Assembly (NCBI GenBank): GCA_012513425.1
Contig: JAAZCF010000151.1
Location: 1 to 15,375, forward strand
From: Bacteroidales bacterium
GTDB lineage: Bacteria; Bacteroidota; Bacteroidia; Bacteroidales; UBA932
Direction: 5' to 3'
DNA length: 15,375 nucleotides
Below, piece by piece: positions 6,391 to 14,801 of the stretch; within the stretch, counting starts at the first letter, position 1; every line of letters starts with the position of its first letter. The notes below the pieces were generated by a model, which did no database searches, was not told the origin of the DNA, and was given only the letters and a program-made list of their open reading frames with translations. Both the position numbers and the translations under genes were made by a program.

Positions 6391-7383
6391 GTGAGCGAAT
6401 CCAATTTTATTGATTACGTAAAACTCTTTTGCCGTGCAGGCAACGGAGGGCATGGGGCGATGCATCTACGCAGGGAAAAATATGTTCCCAAAGGCGGACC
6501 TGACGGAGGAAACGGAGGCCATGGTGGAAGCATCATCCTTCGAGGCAACAATCAAATGTGGACGCTCATACATTTGAAATACAAAAAGCATGTTATTGCC
6601 GACTCTGGAGTGAATGGCAGCGGAGCTCTTCGCGATGGAGCCAACGGCAAAGACATTATTTTAGATGTGCCTCTTGGTACTGTTGCAAAAGATGCCGAAA
6701 CTCAAGAAGTTTTGTTTGAAATAGTTGAAAACGGCCAAGAAATAGTGATTGCCCAGGGTGGCCGAGGCGGCCTTGGCAACACTAATTTCAAAAGCTCTAC
6801 CAATCAAACTCCACGCTATGCCCAGCCTGGCGAAGAAGGCATTGAAGGTTGGTTTATTTTGGAGCTTAAGCTTTTGGCTGATGTCGGGCTGGTTGGTTTT
6901 CCAAATGCAGGAAAATCCACTCTGGTATCGACAGTATCAGCCGCAAGGCCAAAAATTGCAGATTATGCTTTTACTACATTGGAGCCTAGCCTTGGTATTG
7001 TAAATTACCGAGACGACAAGTCATTTGTAATAGCTGACATCCCAGGCATCATTGAAGGCGCCCACGAAGGCAAAGGCTTAGGTCTACGCTTCTTACGCCA
7101 TATAGAGCGTAACTCTATGTTGCTATTTATGGTTCCAGCTGATAGCAAAGACATTGCAGCTGAATACAAAATCTTACTCAATGAGTTGAAGCTCTATAAT
7201 CCAGAATTGTTGGATAAAGAAAGGATACTGGCCGTTTCAAAAAGCGATATGCTTGATGATGAACTTCGCAGAGATATTAAGAAGCACTTGCCTCGCACTT
7301 TGCCTCACATCTTTATCAGTAGTGTCACCGGCTATAATATCACTGAGCTTAAAGACATGCTATGGAACACTCTTAACAAATAA
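6391..7383 (+). CDS. obgE: ObgE/CgtA ribosome-associated GTPase
   Basis: Obg acts in late assembly of the large ribosomal subunit and in stress signalling. The first 159 residues form the glycine-rich Obg fold ([20 protein letters not shown] and GGRGGLGN at 123-130). The G domain follows: G1 GFPNAGKST (169-177), switch-I threonines in FTTLEP (194-199), G3 DIPGIIEGA (216-224), G4 SKSD (283-286) in place of NKxD, and G5 SSVTG (310-314). A Ser or Thr at the first G4 position is common in Bacteroidetes Obg proteins. The protein ends right after the G domain at residue 330, so it lacks any C-terminal OCT domain and is shorter than many relatives. The start codon is GTG. lplA begins 3 nt after its stop, which suggests coupled translation. 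Confidence 0.96.
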   Translation: MSESNFIDYVKLFCRAGNGGHGAMHLRREKYVPKGGPDGGNGGHGGSIILRGNNQMWTLIHLKYKKHVIADSGVNGSGALRDGANGKDIILDVPLGTVAKDAETQEVLFEIVENGQEIVIAQGGRGGLGNTNFKSSTNQTPRYAQPGEEGIEGWFILELKLLADVGLVGFPNAGKSTLVSTVSAARPKIADYAFTTLEPSLGIVNYRDDKSFVIADIPGIIEGAHEGKGLGLRFLRHIERNSMLLFMVPADSKDIAAEYKILLNELKLYNPELLDKERILAVSKSDMLDDELRRDIKKHLPRTLPHIFISSVTGYNITELKDMLWNTLNK

Positions 7384-7386
7384 GAG

Positions 7387-8358
7387 ATGTTCTGCATAAT
7401 AGATAATTCAACAAATCCTTATTGGAATCTTGCGGCTGAAGAGTATCTTCTCGGTCGCGAGATTTCTTTTTTCAGACTATGGCAGAACGAGCCTTCCATT
7501 ATTGTCGGAAGGAATCAGAACACTGCAGCAGAAATCAACTCTAGCTTTGTTGAAGAACATAATATTGCTGTCGTGCGCAGGTTGAGCGGCGGAGGCGCGG
7601 TGTTTCATGATTTGGGCAATATTAACTACAGCTACTATTGCAATAAGACTGAAGGTGGCCCTGCTGAGACTTTCAAGTTAATGACAGTTCCAATAATTGA
7701 TACTTTGGCTGATTTGGGACTAAAGGCCGAACTTTCCGGAAGAAATGATTTGCTTGTTGATGGCAAAAAAATATCAGGTAATGCATTATACTATTCACAT
7801 CAACGAATGCTCTGCCACGGCACTATACTTCTCAATGCTTCAATGCAAAATCTTTCAGCCTCTCTTCAGTCAAGACCGGAGAAATTTTTTGACAAAGCTG
7901 TCAAATCCACACGCAGCAGAGTTGCCAATATCAACGACTTTTTAGCTGATACTCTGCAGCCAAAAGAGCTGATTGCTAAAATAGTCAGCCACATAGACTT
8001 CGGCAGTTATTATCACTATAGTAAAGAAGACTTGGCCGAAATTGATAAACTTGCACAAGAAAAATATTCCAGCTACGATTGGAACTATGGGCATTCACCA
8101 AAATATTCATTTTCTCGATGCAAAAAATTTCCTTCAGGCTTGATTGAGTTGAATATGAATGTGGAAAATGGATTTATTAAGGCTCTTTACATTCAAGGAG
8201 ATTATTTTTTCTCAAAAGACACTTCAAACTTTTGCAAACAGTTGGAAGGTTGCTCTCTGGATAAAAGAAAAATCGTCGAAAAGCTGAATTCACTGCCTCT
8301 CGACGACTATTTCTATGGACTAAGCTCAAAAGAGCTATGCCAACTATTCATTACTTGA
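7387..8358 (+). CDS. lplA: Lipoate-protein ligase A family protein
   Basis: LplA activates free lipoate with ATP and attaches it to lysines of 2-oxoacid dehydrogenase E2 subunits and GcvH. The 323-residue protein has the nucleotide-binding motif RRLSGGGAVFHD (64-75), the GRNDLLVDGKKISGNA segment (118-133) holding the conserved Lys128 before ISG, and CHGTILLN (143-150). The C-terminal part, from about 245, looks like the small accessory domain (SPKYSF, then GLIELNMNVENGFI) found in bipartite full-length ligases. It is the last gene of the hpt operon, and its stop overlaps that of the opposing hpf gene by 8 bp. Octanoyl or amido transfer rather than true ligase activity cannot be excluded without assay, but the two-domain layout favours LplA. 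Confidence 0.9.
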   Translation: MFCIIDNSTNPYWNLAAEEYLLGREISFFRLWQNEPSIIVGRNQNTAAEINSSFVEEHNIAVVRRLSGGGAVFHDLGNINYSYYCNKTEGGPAETFKLMTVPIIDTLADLGLKAELSGRNDLLVDGKKISGNALYYSHQRMLCHGTILLNASMQNLSASLQSRPEKFFDKAVKSTRSRVANINDFLADTLQPKELIAKIVSHIDFGSYYHYSKEDLAEIDKLAQEKYSSYDWNYGHSPKYSFSRCKKFPSGLIELNMNVENGFIKALYIQGDYFFSKDTSNFCKQLEGCSLDKRKIVEKLNSLPLDDYFYGLSSKELCQLFIT

Positions 8359-8641
8359 ATCGTTTTTCCTTAACTGATACCAGTTTATCTTTCAGAATGC
8401 TGGCACAATCCACAATAGCGTCTTCGAAAGAGTCTGCGTTGCGCTCAACTACAACCTCGCTACCGGGAATCAGCACCCTTACCAAAGCATTCTTGTTGTT
8501 ATACTCTGCAAGGAGTGATAAAGTAACCTCGCATCTGATAACATCTTCATAAAATTTGTCAAGCTTACCAAGCTTTTTGTCAATGAATTCGAGTAACTTT
8601 TGATCTGCATCGAATTTGATTGATTGAACTTTAATTTCCAT
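8351..8641 (-). CDS. hpf: Short-form ribosome hibernation promoting factor (HPF/RaiA family)
   Basis: The 96-residue protein matches the short HPF/YfiA fold that sits in the mRNA/tRNA channel of the 30S subunit and idles ribosomes in stationary phase or stress. It begins EIKVQSIKF, followed by an amphipathic helix (DQKLLEFIDKKLGKLDKF), a beta strand with CEVTLSL, and a second helix with SFEDAIVDC and a basic C-terminus. It lacks the C-terminal dimerisation domain of long HPF, so ribosome dimers may not form by the long-HPF route. Its start lies inside the end of xerC (11-bp overlap) and is preceded by a strong Shine-Dalgarno. Its stop overlaps the stop of lplA on the other strand. Confidence 0.92.
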   Translation of the reverse strand: MEIKVQSIKFDADQKLLEFIDKKLGKLDKFYEDVIRCEVTLSLLAEYNNKNALVRVLIPGSEVVVERNADSFEDAIVDCASILKDKLVSVKEKRFK

Positions 8642-9572
8642 TTTTACCTCCTATCTTTGCTCTTGGGTGAGCGGTTAAATAAGTATTTCTCAATTGCTCA
8701 AAAGAGTTGTGAGTATAAACTTGTGTAGCAGCCAAGGAACTATGACCCAAAATTTCTTTAATACTATTCAAGTCTGCGCCATTGTTCAACAAATGAGTGG
8801 CCAATGAGTGCCTCAACACGTGGGGCGATTTGCGACCAGTAAAACCTTCTGCCTTCTCTAGCTCCTTTTTGACAACTAAATTGACAAATGCAGGATATAA
8901 AGCCTGACCTTTATCAGTCAAAAAAAAGTAATCATCACTTCTAGCAGAATATTCCTTCCCAAGCCTTATCAAATATAGCAAGATATATTGACATATCAAA
9001 GCCGGAACTGGAATTTCTCGCTCTTTGTCACCTTTACCGACAATCCTAAGAACCTGACGAGAATTGTCAAAATTGCTCACTTTTAGCTTACAAATTTCAC
9101 TTCGGCGCATTCCTGTAGCATATAATACCATTATCATCATTCGATCTCGCAAATGAGACATAGTCTCTTCTCCTTCAAAGTCACTATCTTTCATTTCAAA
9201 ATAGTGTTCGATAGAATTTTCGGTATAAAATTCAGGCAGTCTATGCGACTCTTTGGGCCTATTAATTTTTCTTACAGGATTGTCTTTAAATTTCCCCTGC
9301 TTGATTAAATAATTGCAGAAACTACTCAGAGCAGAAAGGTGAAGGTTTACAGTTCGTGCAGATAAATCATTTTCCAATGATTGAGCGATATATCCTCTTA
9401 TAATATTGTTTTTCAATACTGTAGTTATTGCCTCGATGTCTAGACCAGCCAAATCACCTAACTCTGGATAAGCATAGCGAAAAAACTCTGACAGCGCTGC
9501 TTCATATAGCAGTTGTGTACGCTGAGAATATCTCTTTTGATGAGCCAGATAGTCAATAAAGGACTTTATCAT
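8631..9572 (-). CDS. xerC: Tyrosine recombinase XerC/XerD type
   Basis: This is a 313-residue tyrosine recombinase with an N-terminal SAM-like core-binding domain (about 1-90) and a C-terminal catalytic domain. The catalytic residues are visible: R156 in TGMRRSEI, K180 in VGKGDKE, H251 and R254 in HVLRHSLATHLL, H277 in LGHSSL, and nucleophile Y286 in TQVYTH. The size and placement between rpsU and hpf fit the housekeeping chromosome-dimer resolvase of Bacteroidetes, which acts at dif with a partner Xer, rather than a mobile integrase. Of two possible starts, 9593 would overlap the TAAATTTG -7 box at 9591-9598, so 9572 is chosen. It is cotranscribed with hpf. The C-versus-D assignment is by context and not certain. 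Confidence 0.9.
   Translation of the reverse strand: MIKSFIDYLAHQKRYSQRTQLLYEAALSEFFRYAYPELGDLAGLDIEAITTVLKNNIIRGYIAQSLENDLSARTVNLHLSALSSFCNYLIKQGKFKDNPVRKINRPKESHRLPEFYTENSIEHYFEMKDSDFEGEETMSHLRDRMMIMVLYATGMRRSEICKLKVSNFDNSRQVLRIVGKGDKEREIPVPALICQYILLYLIRLGKEYSARSDDYFFLTDKGQALYPAFVNLVVKKELEKAEGFTGRKSPHVLRHSLATHLLNNGADLNSIKEILGHSSLAATQVYTHNSFEQLRNTYLTAHPRAKIGGKNGN
8646..8652 (-). promoter_or_regulatory. Strong Shine-Dalgarno of hpf, inside xerC
   Basis: On the minus strand AGGAGGT stands 4 nt before the hpf ATG (8639-8641). It lies within the last codons of xerC, where it encodes Gly-Gly. Apart from rpsU, none of the other genes here that I checked has such a site, and Bacteroidetes mRNAs rarely do. 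The 4-nt spacing is at the short end of the useful range. Confidence 0.7.
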
Positions 9573-9590
9573 AATAACTAAATCAGTAAA

Positions 9591-9598
9591 CAAATTTA
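9591..9598 (-). promoter_or_regulatory. xerC-hpf promoter -7 box
   Basis: On the minus strand TAAATTTG fits TAnnTTTG exactly and predicts RNA starting near 9584, 12 nt before the xerC ATG. No good -33 TTTG lies 19 nt upstream; the corresponding bases (9618-9621) read AATG and share ground with the rpsU -33 box. The promoter may therefore be weak. Confidence 0.5.
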
Positions 9599-9619
9599 CT
9601 AAAAATCTTGTTTATAGCA

Positions 9620-9650
9620 TTTGCAGTTCTCAAAATCTTACTTACCTTTG
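9620..9650 (+). promoter_or_regulatory. rpsU promoter
   Basis: TTTG (9620-9623), a 19-nt spacer and TACCTTTG (9643-9650) make a perfect match to the Bacteroidetes sigma-ABfr pattern. RNA should start shortly after 9650, giving a leader of about 25 nt before the ATG at 9682. Confidence 0.8.
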
Positions 9651-9661
9651 CGCCACAAATA

Positions 9662-9671
9662 AAAGGAGGTG
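9662..9671 (+). promoter_or_regulatory. Strong Shine-Dalgarno of rpsU
   Basis: AAAGGAGGTG lies 10 nt before the rpsU ATG and is almost fully complementary to the 16S rRNA 3' end. In Bacteroidetes the anti-Shine-Dalgarno is normally held on the ribosome by bS21, bS18 and bS6, so most mRNAs lack such a site. A strong site on the bS21 gene itself suits autoregulation in which ribosomes lacking bS21 preferentially translate rpsU. Confidence 0.85.
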
Positions 9672-9681
9672 TGCAATTACT

Positions 9682-9873
9682 ATGATTATCGTTCCAATTA
9701 AAGAAGGTGAAAACATCGAAAGAGCTCTAAAGAAATTCAAACGCAAATTTGGAAAGACAGGTATCGTGAAAGAACTTCGCAGCAGAAAGACTTTCGAAAA
9801 ACCATCCGTAAAAAAAAGAGACGAGCTCAAAAAGGCAATCTATGTCCAGAAATTGCAACTCGGCGACAAGTAA
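9682..9873 (+). CDS. rpsU: 30S ribosomal protein bS21
   Basis: This is a 63-residue, strongly basic protein with the bS21 pattern: MIIVPIKEGENIERALKKFKR at the start (first 20 residues through K20), then KTGIVKELRSRKTFEKPS and a KKRDELKKA helix. It binds the small subunit near the 16S rRNA 3' end. In Bacteroidetes ribosomes it takes part in hiding the anti-Shine-Dalgarno. The gene is monocistronic, with its own promoter, an exceptional Shine-Dalgarno, and a strong terminator starting 16 nt past the stop. It diverges from xerC-hpf, so two ribosome-binding proteins flank the recombinase. Confidence 0.97.
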   Translation: MIIVPIKEGENIERALKKFKRKFGKTGIVKELRSRKTFEKPSVKKRDELKKAIYVQKLQLGDK

Positions 9874-9888
9874 TATCTATTTTACTAA

Positions 9889-9929
9889 ATAACAAAAAAA
9901 CGACCAATAAATGGTCGTTTTTTTGTTAT
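9889..9929. terminator. Bidirectional intrinsic terminator for rpsU and the DPP-IV operon
   Basis: There are perfect 18-bp arms at 9889-9906 and 9912-9929 with a 5-nt loop (ATAAA). The core CGACCA/TGGTCG is flanked by seven A on the left and seven T on the right, so the hairpin has a U-tract on either strand. It ends rpsU rightward and the DPP-IV operon leftward. The DPP-IV stop codon (9926-9928) lies inside the stem, so a ribosome finishing that gene would disturb the hairpin. Confidence 0.93.
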
Positions 9930-11935
9930 CTCTGCTTTAATATTTCCGGCAAATCCTCATCCAGCAAATATTCATACCAAAAACGATAATCTTGAAGGTT
10001 ACTTTGCCTAGCTTGAACACCTCTGTATCCATGCATCCCTTGAGGATAAATCATCAGTTCAAAATCTTTATTCTGACTTTGAAGAGTATCAATTAGCTGC
10101 AATGTATTTTGAAAATGGACATTGTCATCACCTGTTCCATGAGTAATTCTCAGCATATTGCTTTTATCTCCTTTATAGGCTGATAATCTTCCTAAAACAG
10201 CACTTTTTTTATAACCATCTGGGTTATCTTGAGGAGTGTCCATATATCTCTCAGTGTAGTGTGAATCATATAATGCCCAATCTGTGACAGATCCACCTGC
10301 TATCGCATACTGAAAGTATTCATTGGCTTGAGTTGCACAAAGCACTGACATTGTACCGCCATAAGAAAAGCCCTCTACCCCAACCTTCTGAGCATTTAAA
10401 TAAGGTAATTTGGTGAAATATTTAATGCCATCAATCAAATCCTCTAGTTCTAAAACACCTAATTGACGATATACTTCCTCCATACCGGCTTTACCCAAAT
10501 AGCCTGCAGAACGTGTATCCAACACAAGTTGAATGACACCATGATTGGCCCACCACTGGTTTTTAAAGCTGATTCCCTTCCAACTATCCAATACTTGAGG
10601 AGTATCAGGACCTCCGTAAATGTCTACTTTCACAGGATATTTTGTCCTTCCTGACTTATCCATATCTATTGGCCATATCACTGATGCAGGAAGCTTAGAA
10701 CCATTTCGAGTAGTGATATATACAATCTCAGGCATAGCCAAAGCATAATTATCAAAAGATGAGCCTTTAGAGTCAAAAAGAGTTTCCACTTTTGTGTTGC
10801 TGAGGTTTCCGCTTCTAGGAATAGTAATTACTATATCTCTATTCGGTGTCTGGCTATTCGACATAGTGGCAAACACTTGGGTATTGTCATTAGAAATATT
10901 CACATTTGTAAAATTATAGTCACCGAAACTGACTCTTTCTGTCTTTTTGTTGCAAAGTGTAATTCTGTAAATGTCATTTCTCACAGAGGACTCTCTTTTT
11001 GCCGTAAAGTAGAGATATTTCTTATCCAATTTGAGTAGTTTAACATTCCAGTTATGTTCACCATCACTTACTCTATCAAACTGAGTCCCGTCATAGCTGA
11101 GAAAATATATTTGTTGCCAATGGTCAAAATCTCTAATAATATAGATTCCTTCTTGAGAAAACAACATCTGATCCATCCAATCAATCCAAGCCTCTTGATG
11201 TTCTGAATAGCAACTATTGACAGTTCCATAAATGGGGTCAACTTCATAGAGAGATAGGTTGTCTTGACTGCGATCCATCCAAGATACCATCAAGCGGTCT
11301 CCTTTCGCATTCCAAAAAGGAATACCGAAATATTGGTCCAAATTACTATCAAAATCAGCCCATACTGTTTCCCCGCCTTTCACACTCACAAACCCGATTT
11401 TAACAGTAGGATTCACTTCACCCGCCTTAGGATAGCGAGTTTCATTTATACTTCCATATTGTCCTTCAGAATTATATATAGGGAACATCGGAACTTTGCT
11501 ATTGTCAAAATTGTAAAAAGCTATAACCTGACTGTCTGGTGACCACCAAAAAGCTTTATAATTTGATAAACGTCCAAATATCTCTTCATAATATACCCAA
11601 GAAGCATATCCATTTAAAATCACATCAGACCCATTATTAGTATGTCTTATTATTTCTTTACTCTTAACATCAATCGAATACAAATCATTTTTCAGGGTAT
11701 AAGCGATTTTACTTGAGTCAGGTGAATAAGTTGGATTAACCCAATTCTCCACCAGCGAAAGCATCTTCACACGCTTTATTGCTGTTACTTCGTTTTTTGG
11801 TCTGTTATTAATAATTCCGGCAGGTAATTCACCAACAATCTGTTTATCGGTCAATTTAATTTTCTTTTGAGCATTCAAATCAATGCTTGATGCCATAGAC
11901 AAGAAACAAGCAAGCACCAATAAAAACTGTTTCAT
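9926..11935 (-). CDS. Dipeptidyl peptidase IV family serine peptidase (S9B)
   Basis: This is a 669-residue exported prolyl dipeptidase. A signal peptide (about 1-22, ending DLNA before Q) leads into an eight-bladed beta-propeller (about 55-400). It contains the double-Glu motif SWVYYEEIFGR with E117-E118, which anchors the substrate N-terminus in DPP-IV. The alpha/beta hydrolase domain carries Ser524 in GFSYGG, Asp603 in HGTGDDNVHF and His635 in MHGYRG, all intact. DPP-IV removes X-Pro or X-Ala dipeptides from periplasmic peptides, feeding amino-acid uptake. It lacks obvious lipidation and is slightly shorter than many homologues of about 720 residues. The start overlaps the helicase stop as ATGA, so translation is probably coupled, and the stop lies in the shared terminator. 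Confidence 0.93.
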   Translation of the reverse strand: MKQFLLVLACFLSMASSIDLNAQKKIKLTDKQIVGELPAGIINNRPKNEVTAIKRVKMLSLVENWVNPTYSPDSSKIAYTLKNDLYSIDVKSKEIIRHTNNGSDVILNGYASWVYYEEIFGRLSNYKAFWWSPDSQVIAFYNFDNSKVPMFPIYNSEGQYGSINETRYPKAGEVNPTVKIGFVSVKGGETVWADFDSNLDQYFGIPFWNAKGDRLMVSWMDRSQDNLSLYEVDPIYGTVNSCYSEHQEAWIDWMDQMLFSQEGIYIIRDFDHWQQIYFLSYDGTQFDRVSDGEHNWNVKLLKLDKKYLYFTAKRESSVRNDIYRITLCNKKTERVSFGDYNFTNVNISNDNTQVFATMSNSQTPNRDIVITIPRSGNLSNTKVETLFDSKGSSFDNYALAMPEIVYITTRNGSKLPASVIWPIDMDKSGRTKYPVKVDIYGGPDTPQVLDSWKGISFKNQWWANHGVIQLVLDTRSAGYLGKAGMEEVYRQLGVLELEDLIDGIKYFTKLPYLNAQKVGVEGFSYGGTMSVLCATQANEYFQYAIAGGSVTDWALYDSHYTERYMDTPQDNPDGYKKSAVLGRLSAYKGDKSNMLRITHGTGDDNVHFQNTLQLIDTLQSQNKDFELMIYPQGMHGYRGVQARQSNLQDYRFWYEYLLDEDLPEILKQR

Positions 11936-13347
11936 TTTATAAATGTTTTAAAGTTAACAAGGTATAATTTTTCACTGGCTCGGGTTATGGCCGTATATAG
12001 CCATTTTAAATCCTCTAGTTCAATTTCATCCCGCCAGAATGGGTTATCTACAAACACGCAACTCCATTGACCGCCTTGAGATTTGTGACAGGTTATAGCA
12101 GAGGCATGCTTGATTTGCAATGCATTGAAATATGAATCTTCGCGCACCGCAGCATATCTTTTTCTCTTTGTTTTAATATCTGAATGGTCAGCTAAAACTC
12201 CTTCAAACAACTGAGTCTGCTGATCAGAAGTGAGCGATGCGCTTTCGCTCGTCAATGTGTCTAATATTACTTTAGCGCTAATTTCCAAATCATTATAATC
12301 GGAAAAGCATATGACAGCTTGAGCAAAGTGCAACCCGTATCTTTCTTCATAATGTGATATTTTCATCAATCGAGCCACATCACCATTTGCAATAAAGAAG
12401 TTCGGATCTTTCACATCTTCCAAAAATTGATAACAATTTTTTACCACCATCAATTTATCACCCTTGTTGAGTTGCTCTTCTCGAAATAATACTGTCGATC
12501 TAATCCCTGCATTATATCGATTTGCTCTCTTATTGGAGCGACACAAGACTACCACTTCATCAGGTCCATATTTGTCAAAAGCGTCCGAAATTTTTTCTAT
12601 TAGTTCAGAACCGTGAATGTTTTCCACATCATCAAAATCATTCACGTTCAAAGACAGCTCAGCCCCAAAGCCTTGTTCAATTTGATGTCTGACAAGAGTT
12701 GCATTATACAAAATGCCACTTTGCATAGTTTGTCTCACAACCTTATTCAAAGAACTTTCCATCAAATTGCCATAGCAACTGTTCATATATTCTGTATCCA
12801 AAGCAGGACTTTCTTCCATACCGATAGGAGGCAACTGTCCTTTATCTCCAACAAATATTATGTTATTGCCACTTCCTTGACGCACATAGCTTATAAAATC
12901 GTTCAAAAGATCACCTGAGCCAAAGGCTGCATTCCCTCCAGAATCAATAGTAATAAGCGATGCTTCATCTACTATAAAGAAAGTGTCATTTGACTTATTG
13001 ACATCAAGAGTAAATTTACCCAATCCCGCAGTTAAAGATTTTTGCCGATAAATATGTTTGTGCATAGTAAAGGCCTTTTCATTAGTAAAATTGGAAAGAA
13101 CTTTGGCAGATCTGCCAGTTGGAGCCAAAAGCACAAATTTATACTGAAATTGCTTAAGAGTCTTCACAAATGCAGCTATTAAAGAAGTCTTGCCGGTACC
13201 CGCATATCCAGTCAAAATCAGGATATCACAGTCATCTTTGAGAGTAACAAACTCAGATAGAGTTTGCATTGCTGCAGATTGGTCTTCAGTCGGTTCGAAA
13301 GCAAGATTTTCACCTATTTTTTGCTGAAAAAAATGTTCAATTCCCAT
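11932..13347 (-). CDS. RecD-like ATP-dependent DNA helicase (SF1B, AAA_30/UvrD_C_2)
   Basis: This encodes 471 residues with all SF1 helicase motifs. These are Walker A GYAGTGKT (47-54), APTGRSAKVL (75-84), Walker B FIVDEAS (124-130), motif III GDKGQLPPIG (167-176), VVRQ (203-206), motif V with TCHKSQGGQW (419-428) and motif VI YTAITRASEKL (451-461) with the arginine finger R456. It lacks the N-terminal extension of RecD2 and is not a RecBCD subunit by context. Bacteroidetes genomes often carry a stand-alone copy of this type; the exact role in repair or replication is not established here. It starts 1 nt into the trkH stop (TAATG) and hands on to the DPP-IV gene through ATGA, so it lies mid-operon between two envelope genes. 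Confidence 0.92.
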   Translation of the reverse strand: MGIEHFFQQKIGENLAFEPTEDQSAAMQTLSEFVTLKDDCDILILTGYAGTGKTSLIAAFVKTLKQFQYKFVLLAPTGRSAKVLSNFTNEKAFTMHKHIYRQKSLTAGLGKFTLDVNKSNDTFFIVDEASLITIDSGGNAAFGSGDLLNDFISYVRQGSGNNIIFVGDKGQLPPIGMEESPALDTEYMNSCYGNLMESSLNKVVRQTMQSGILYNATLVRHQIEQGFGAELSLNVNDFDDVENIHGSELIEKISDAFDKYGPDEVVVLCRSNKRANRYNAGIRSTVLFREEQLNKGDKLMVVKNCYQFLEDVKDPNFFIANGDVARLMKISHYEERYGLHFAQAVICFSDYNDLEISAKVILDTLTSESASLTSDQQTQLFEGVLADHSDIKTKRKRYAAVREDSYFNALQIKHASAITCHKSQGGQWSCVFVDNPFWRDEIELEDLKWLYTAITRASEKLYLVNFKTFIK

Positions 13348-14801
13348 TATGCACGCTTTCTAAAAAGAAGGAAAACAACTAAAACAGAATATATCTCCAA
13401 ACGGCCAATAATCATTTCTATGCTCATCACAAACTTGCCCAAAGCAGGTATGGCAGAATAGTTTGATGCCGCGCCTACTGAGCCAAAGCAAGGCCCTACA
13501 TTACCCATCATTGTGACTGATGAAGACACTGCATCTATAAAATCCATACCAATAGCAGCGTAAACCAATGAGCATACAAAAACAATAAATAAATAAACAA
13601 CAGTAAAAAGAGACACTGAGGATATCAAATTCTTATCAACAACTTGGTTGTCACCATATTTAACTTGAATGACCGCATTTGGATGGAGAGTTTTGAGCAA
13701 TTGATTATGAGTAGCTTTGAACAACATCCATACTCTGTCTGCTTTCAAACCACCACTAGTTGACCCTGTGCATCCACACTGTAATGTCAGAAACACCAAA
13801 ATCATAATAGAAAACAATGGCCATACTGAAGTATCGCAATTTGCAAATCCAGAAGAGGAGACCAAAGAGATAACATTAAAAAATGAATCAAAGATAGCAT
13901 CAGACACACTCGAAATCGATCCTGACAATAACAAATTGGCAGCCACAACCACACTGCATATCAGTATTGACAACAAGTAATATTTTGTGACAGGATATCT
14001 GAAGATATTAGCATTTCTTCCGACAATAGAAGAATATAGCAAGCCAAAGTGCAAAGAAGACAAAATCATGAATACCATTATAATGATCTCTATCAGTCGA
14101 CTATCGTAGAAGCCGATAGAAGCATTTTTCGTACTGAAACCACCTGTAGACACTGTACTCATGGCATGATTGATAGCATCAAAAGGCTCCATTCCTGCCA
14201 GAATCAATAATATAAAGAGTGAAATAGTCAATCCCAAATACACCGAAAGCACTACTTTAACCAATTGGTTGCTTTTCAAATTATAGTTTGGTTTTGATAC
14301 ATCACTTACCTCCATACGGCTCATTTTCAAACGTACAGTACTCATTGATGGCAAAATCATCATAATAAACAACACAACTCCCAAACCACCGATGTAGTGA
14401 AGAGAACTTCTCCGGAAAAGTAAACCTTTCGGAAGAATGTCTATATTGGTGAGAATTGTCGCTCCTGTAGTAGTAATTCCAGATACACTTTCAAAGAAAG
14501 AATTAATTAGTGAAAATTCTCCGCCCCATAAAGCAAAAGGCATCATGCCGAAAAGACTGGCAAGAACCCATGAAAAAAGTATTACGGCAAGGCCTTCGCG
14601 GGTATTGATATCACTTTGGCTTCTTGGAACGAAAACCACAGGAAAAAGTCCACTGGTCAGAGTCAATATGCAACTAAGCAATAATGGAGAAAACGATGAA
14701 TCCAGTCCATAAATCAAAGCCACAATTGCAGACAAAAACATAAATGCGGCCACAAAAAGCAGCGCAACTCCTACATTTCTGGATATGGCTCTGACATTCA
14801 T
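13347..14801 (-). CDS. trkH: TrkH-family potassium uptake protein
   Basis: This is a 484-residue inner-membrane K+ channel-like transporter made of four membrane-pore-membrane repeats. All four selectivity-filter segments are visible: SGITTTGAT (107-115), STVSTGGFST (215-224), SLVSSSGFAN (312-321) and MMGNVGPCFG (431-440), each with its filter glycine. GCTGSTSGGLKADR (343-356) and the C-terminal GRLEIYSVLV (466-475) are further TrkH signatures. TrkH normally works with the cytosolic NAD/ATP-binding TrkA ring, which is absent from this window; in its place the upstream partner is a HAMP membrane protein. The start overlaps that gene as ATGA and the stop overlaps the helicase ATG. K+ versus Na+ preference cannot be decided from the sequence. 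Confidence 0.94.
   Translation of the reverse strand: MNVRAISRNVGVALLFVAAFMFLSAIVALIYGLDSSFSPLLLSCILTLTSGLFPVVFVPRSQSDINTREGLAVILFSWVLASLFGMMPFALWGGEFSLINSFFESVSGITTTGATILTNIDILPKGLLFRRSSLHYIGGLGVVLFIMMILPSMSTVRLKMSRMEVSDVSKPNYNLKSNQLVKVVLSVYLGLTISLFILLILAGMEPFDAINHAMSTVSTGGFSTKNASIGFYDSRLIEIIIMVFMILSSLHFGLLYSSIVGRNANIFRYPVTKYYLLSILICSVVVAANLLLSGSISSVSDAIFDSFFNVISLVSSSGFANCDTSVWPLFSIMILVFLTLQCGCTGSTSGGLKADRVWMLFKATHNQLLKTLHPNAVIQVKYGDNQVVDKNLISSVSLFTVVYLFIVFVCSLVYAAIGMDFIDAVSSSVTMMGNVGPCFGSVGAASNYSAIPALGKFVMSIEMIIGRLEIYSVLVVFLLFRKRA

Noticed and set aside
8631..9572. The tyrosine recombinase as a mobile-element integrase
   Set aside because: It lies between rpsU and hpf, overlaps hpf, has no att repeats or cargo, and has XerC/D length, so a housekeeping role fits better.
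13717..13980. Plus-strand 87-residue frame within trkH
   Set aside because: It is antisense to conserved TrkH filter and membrane segments, with no independent support.
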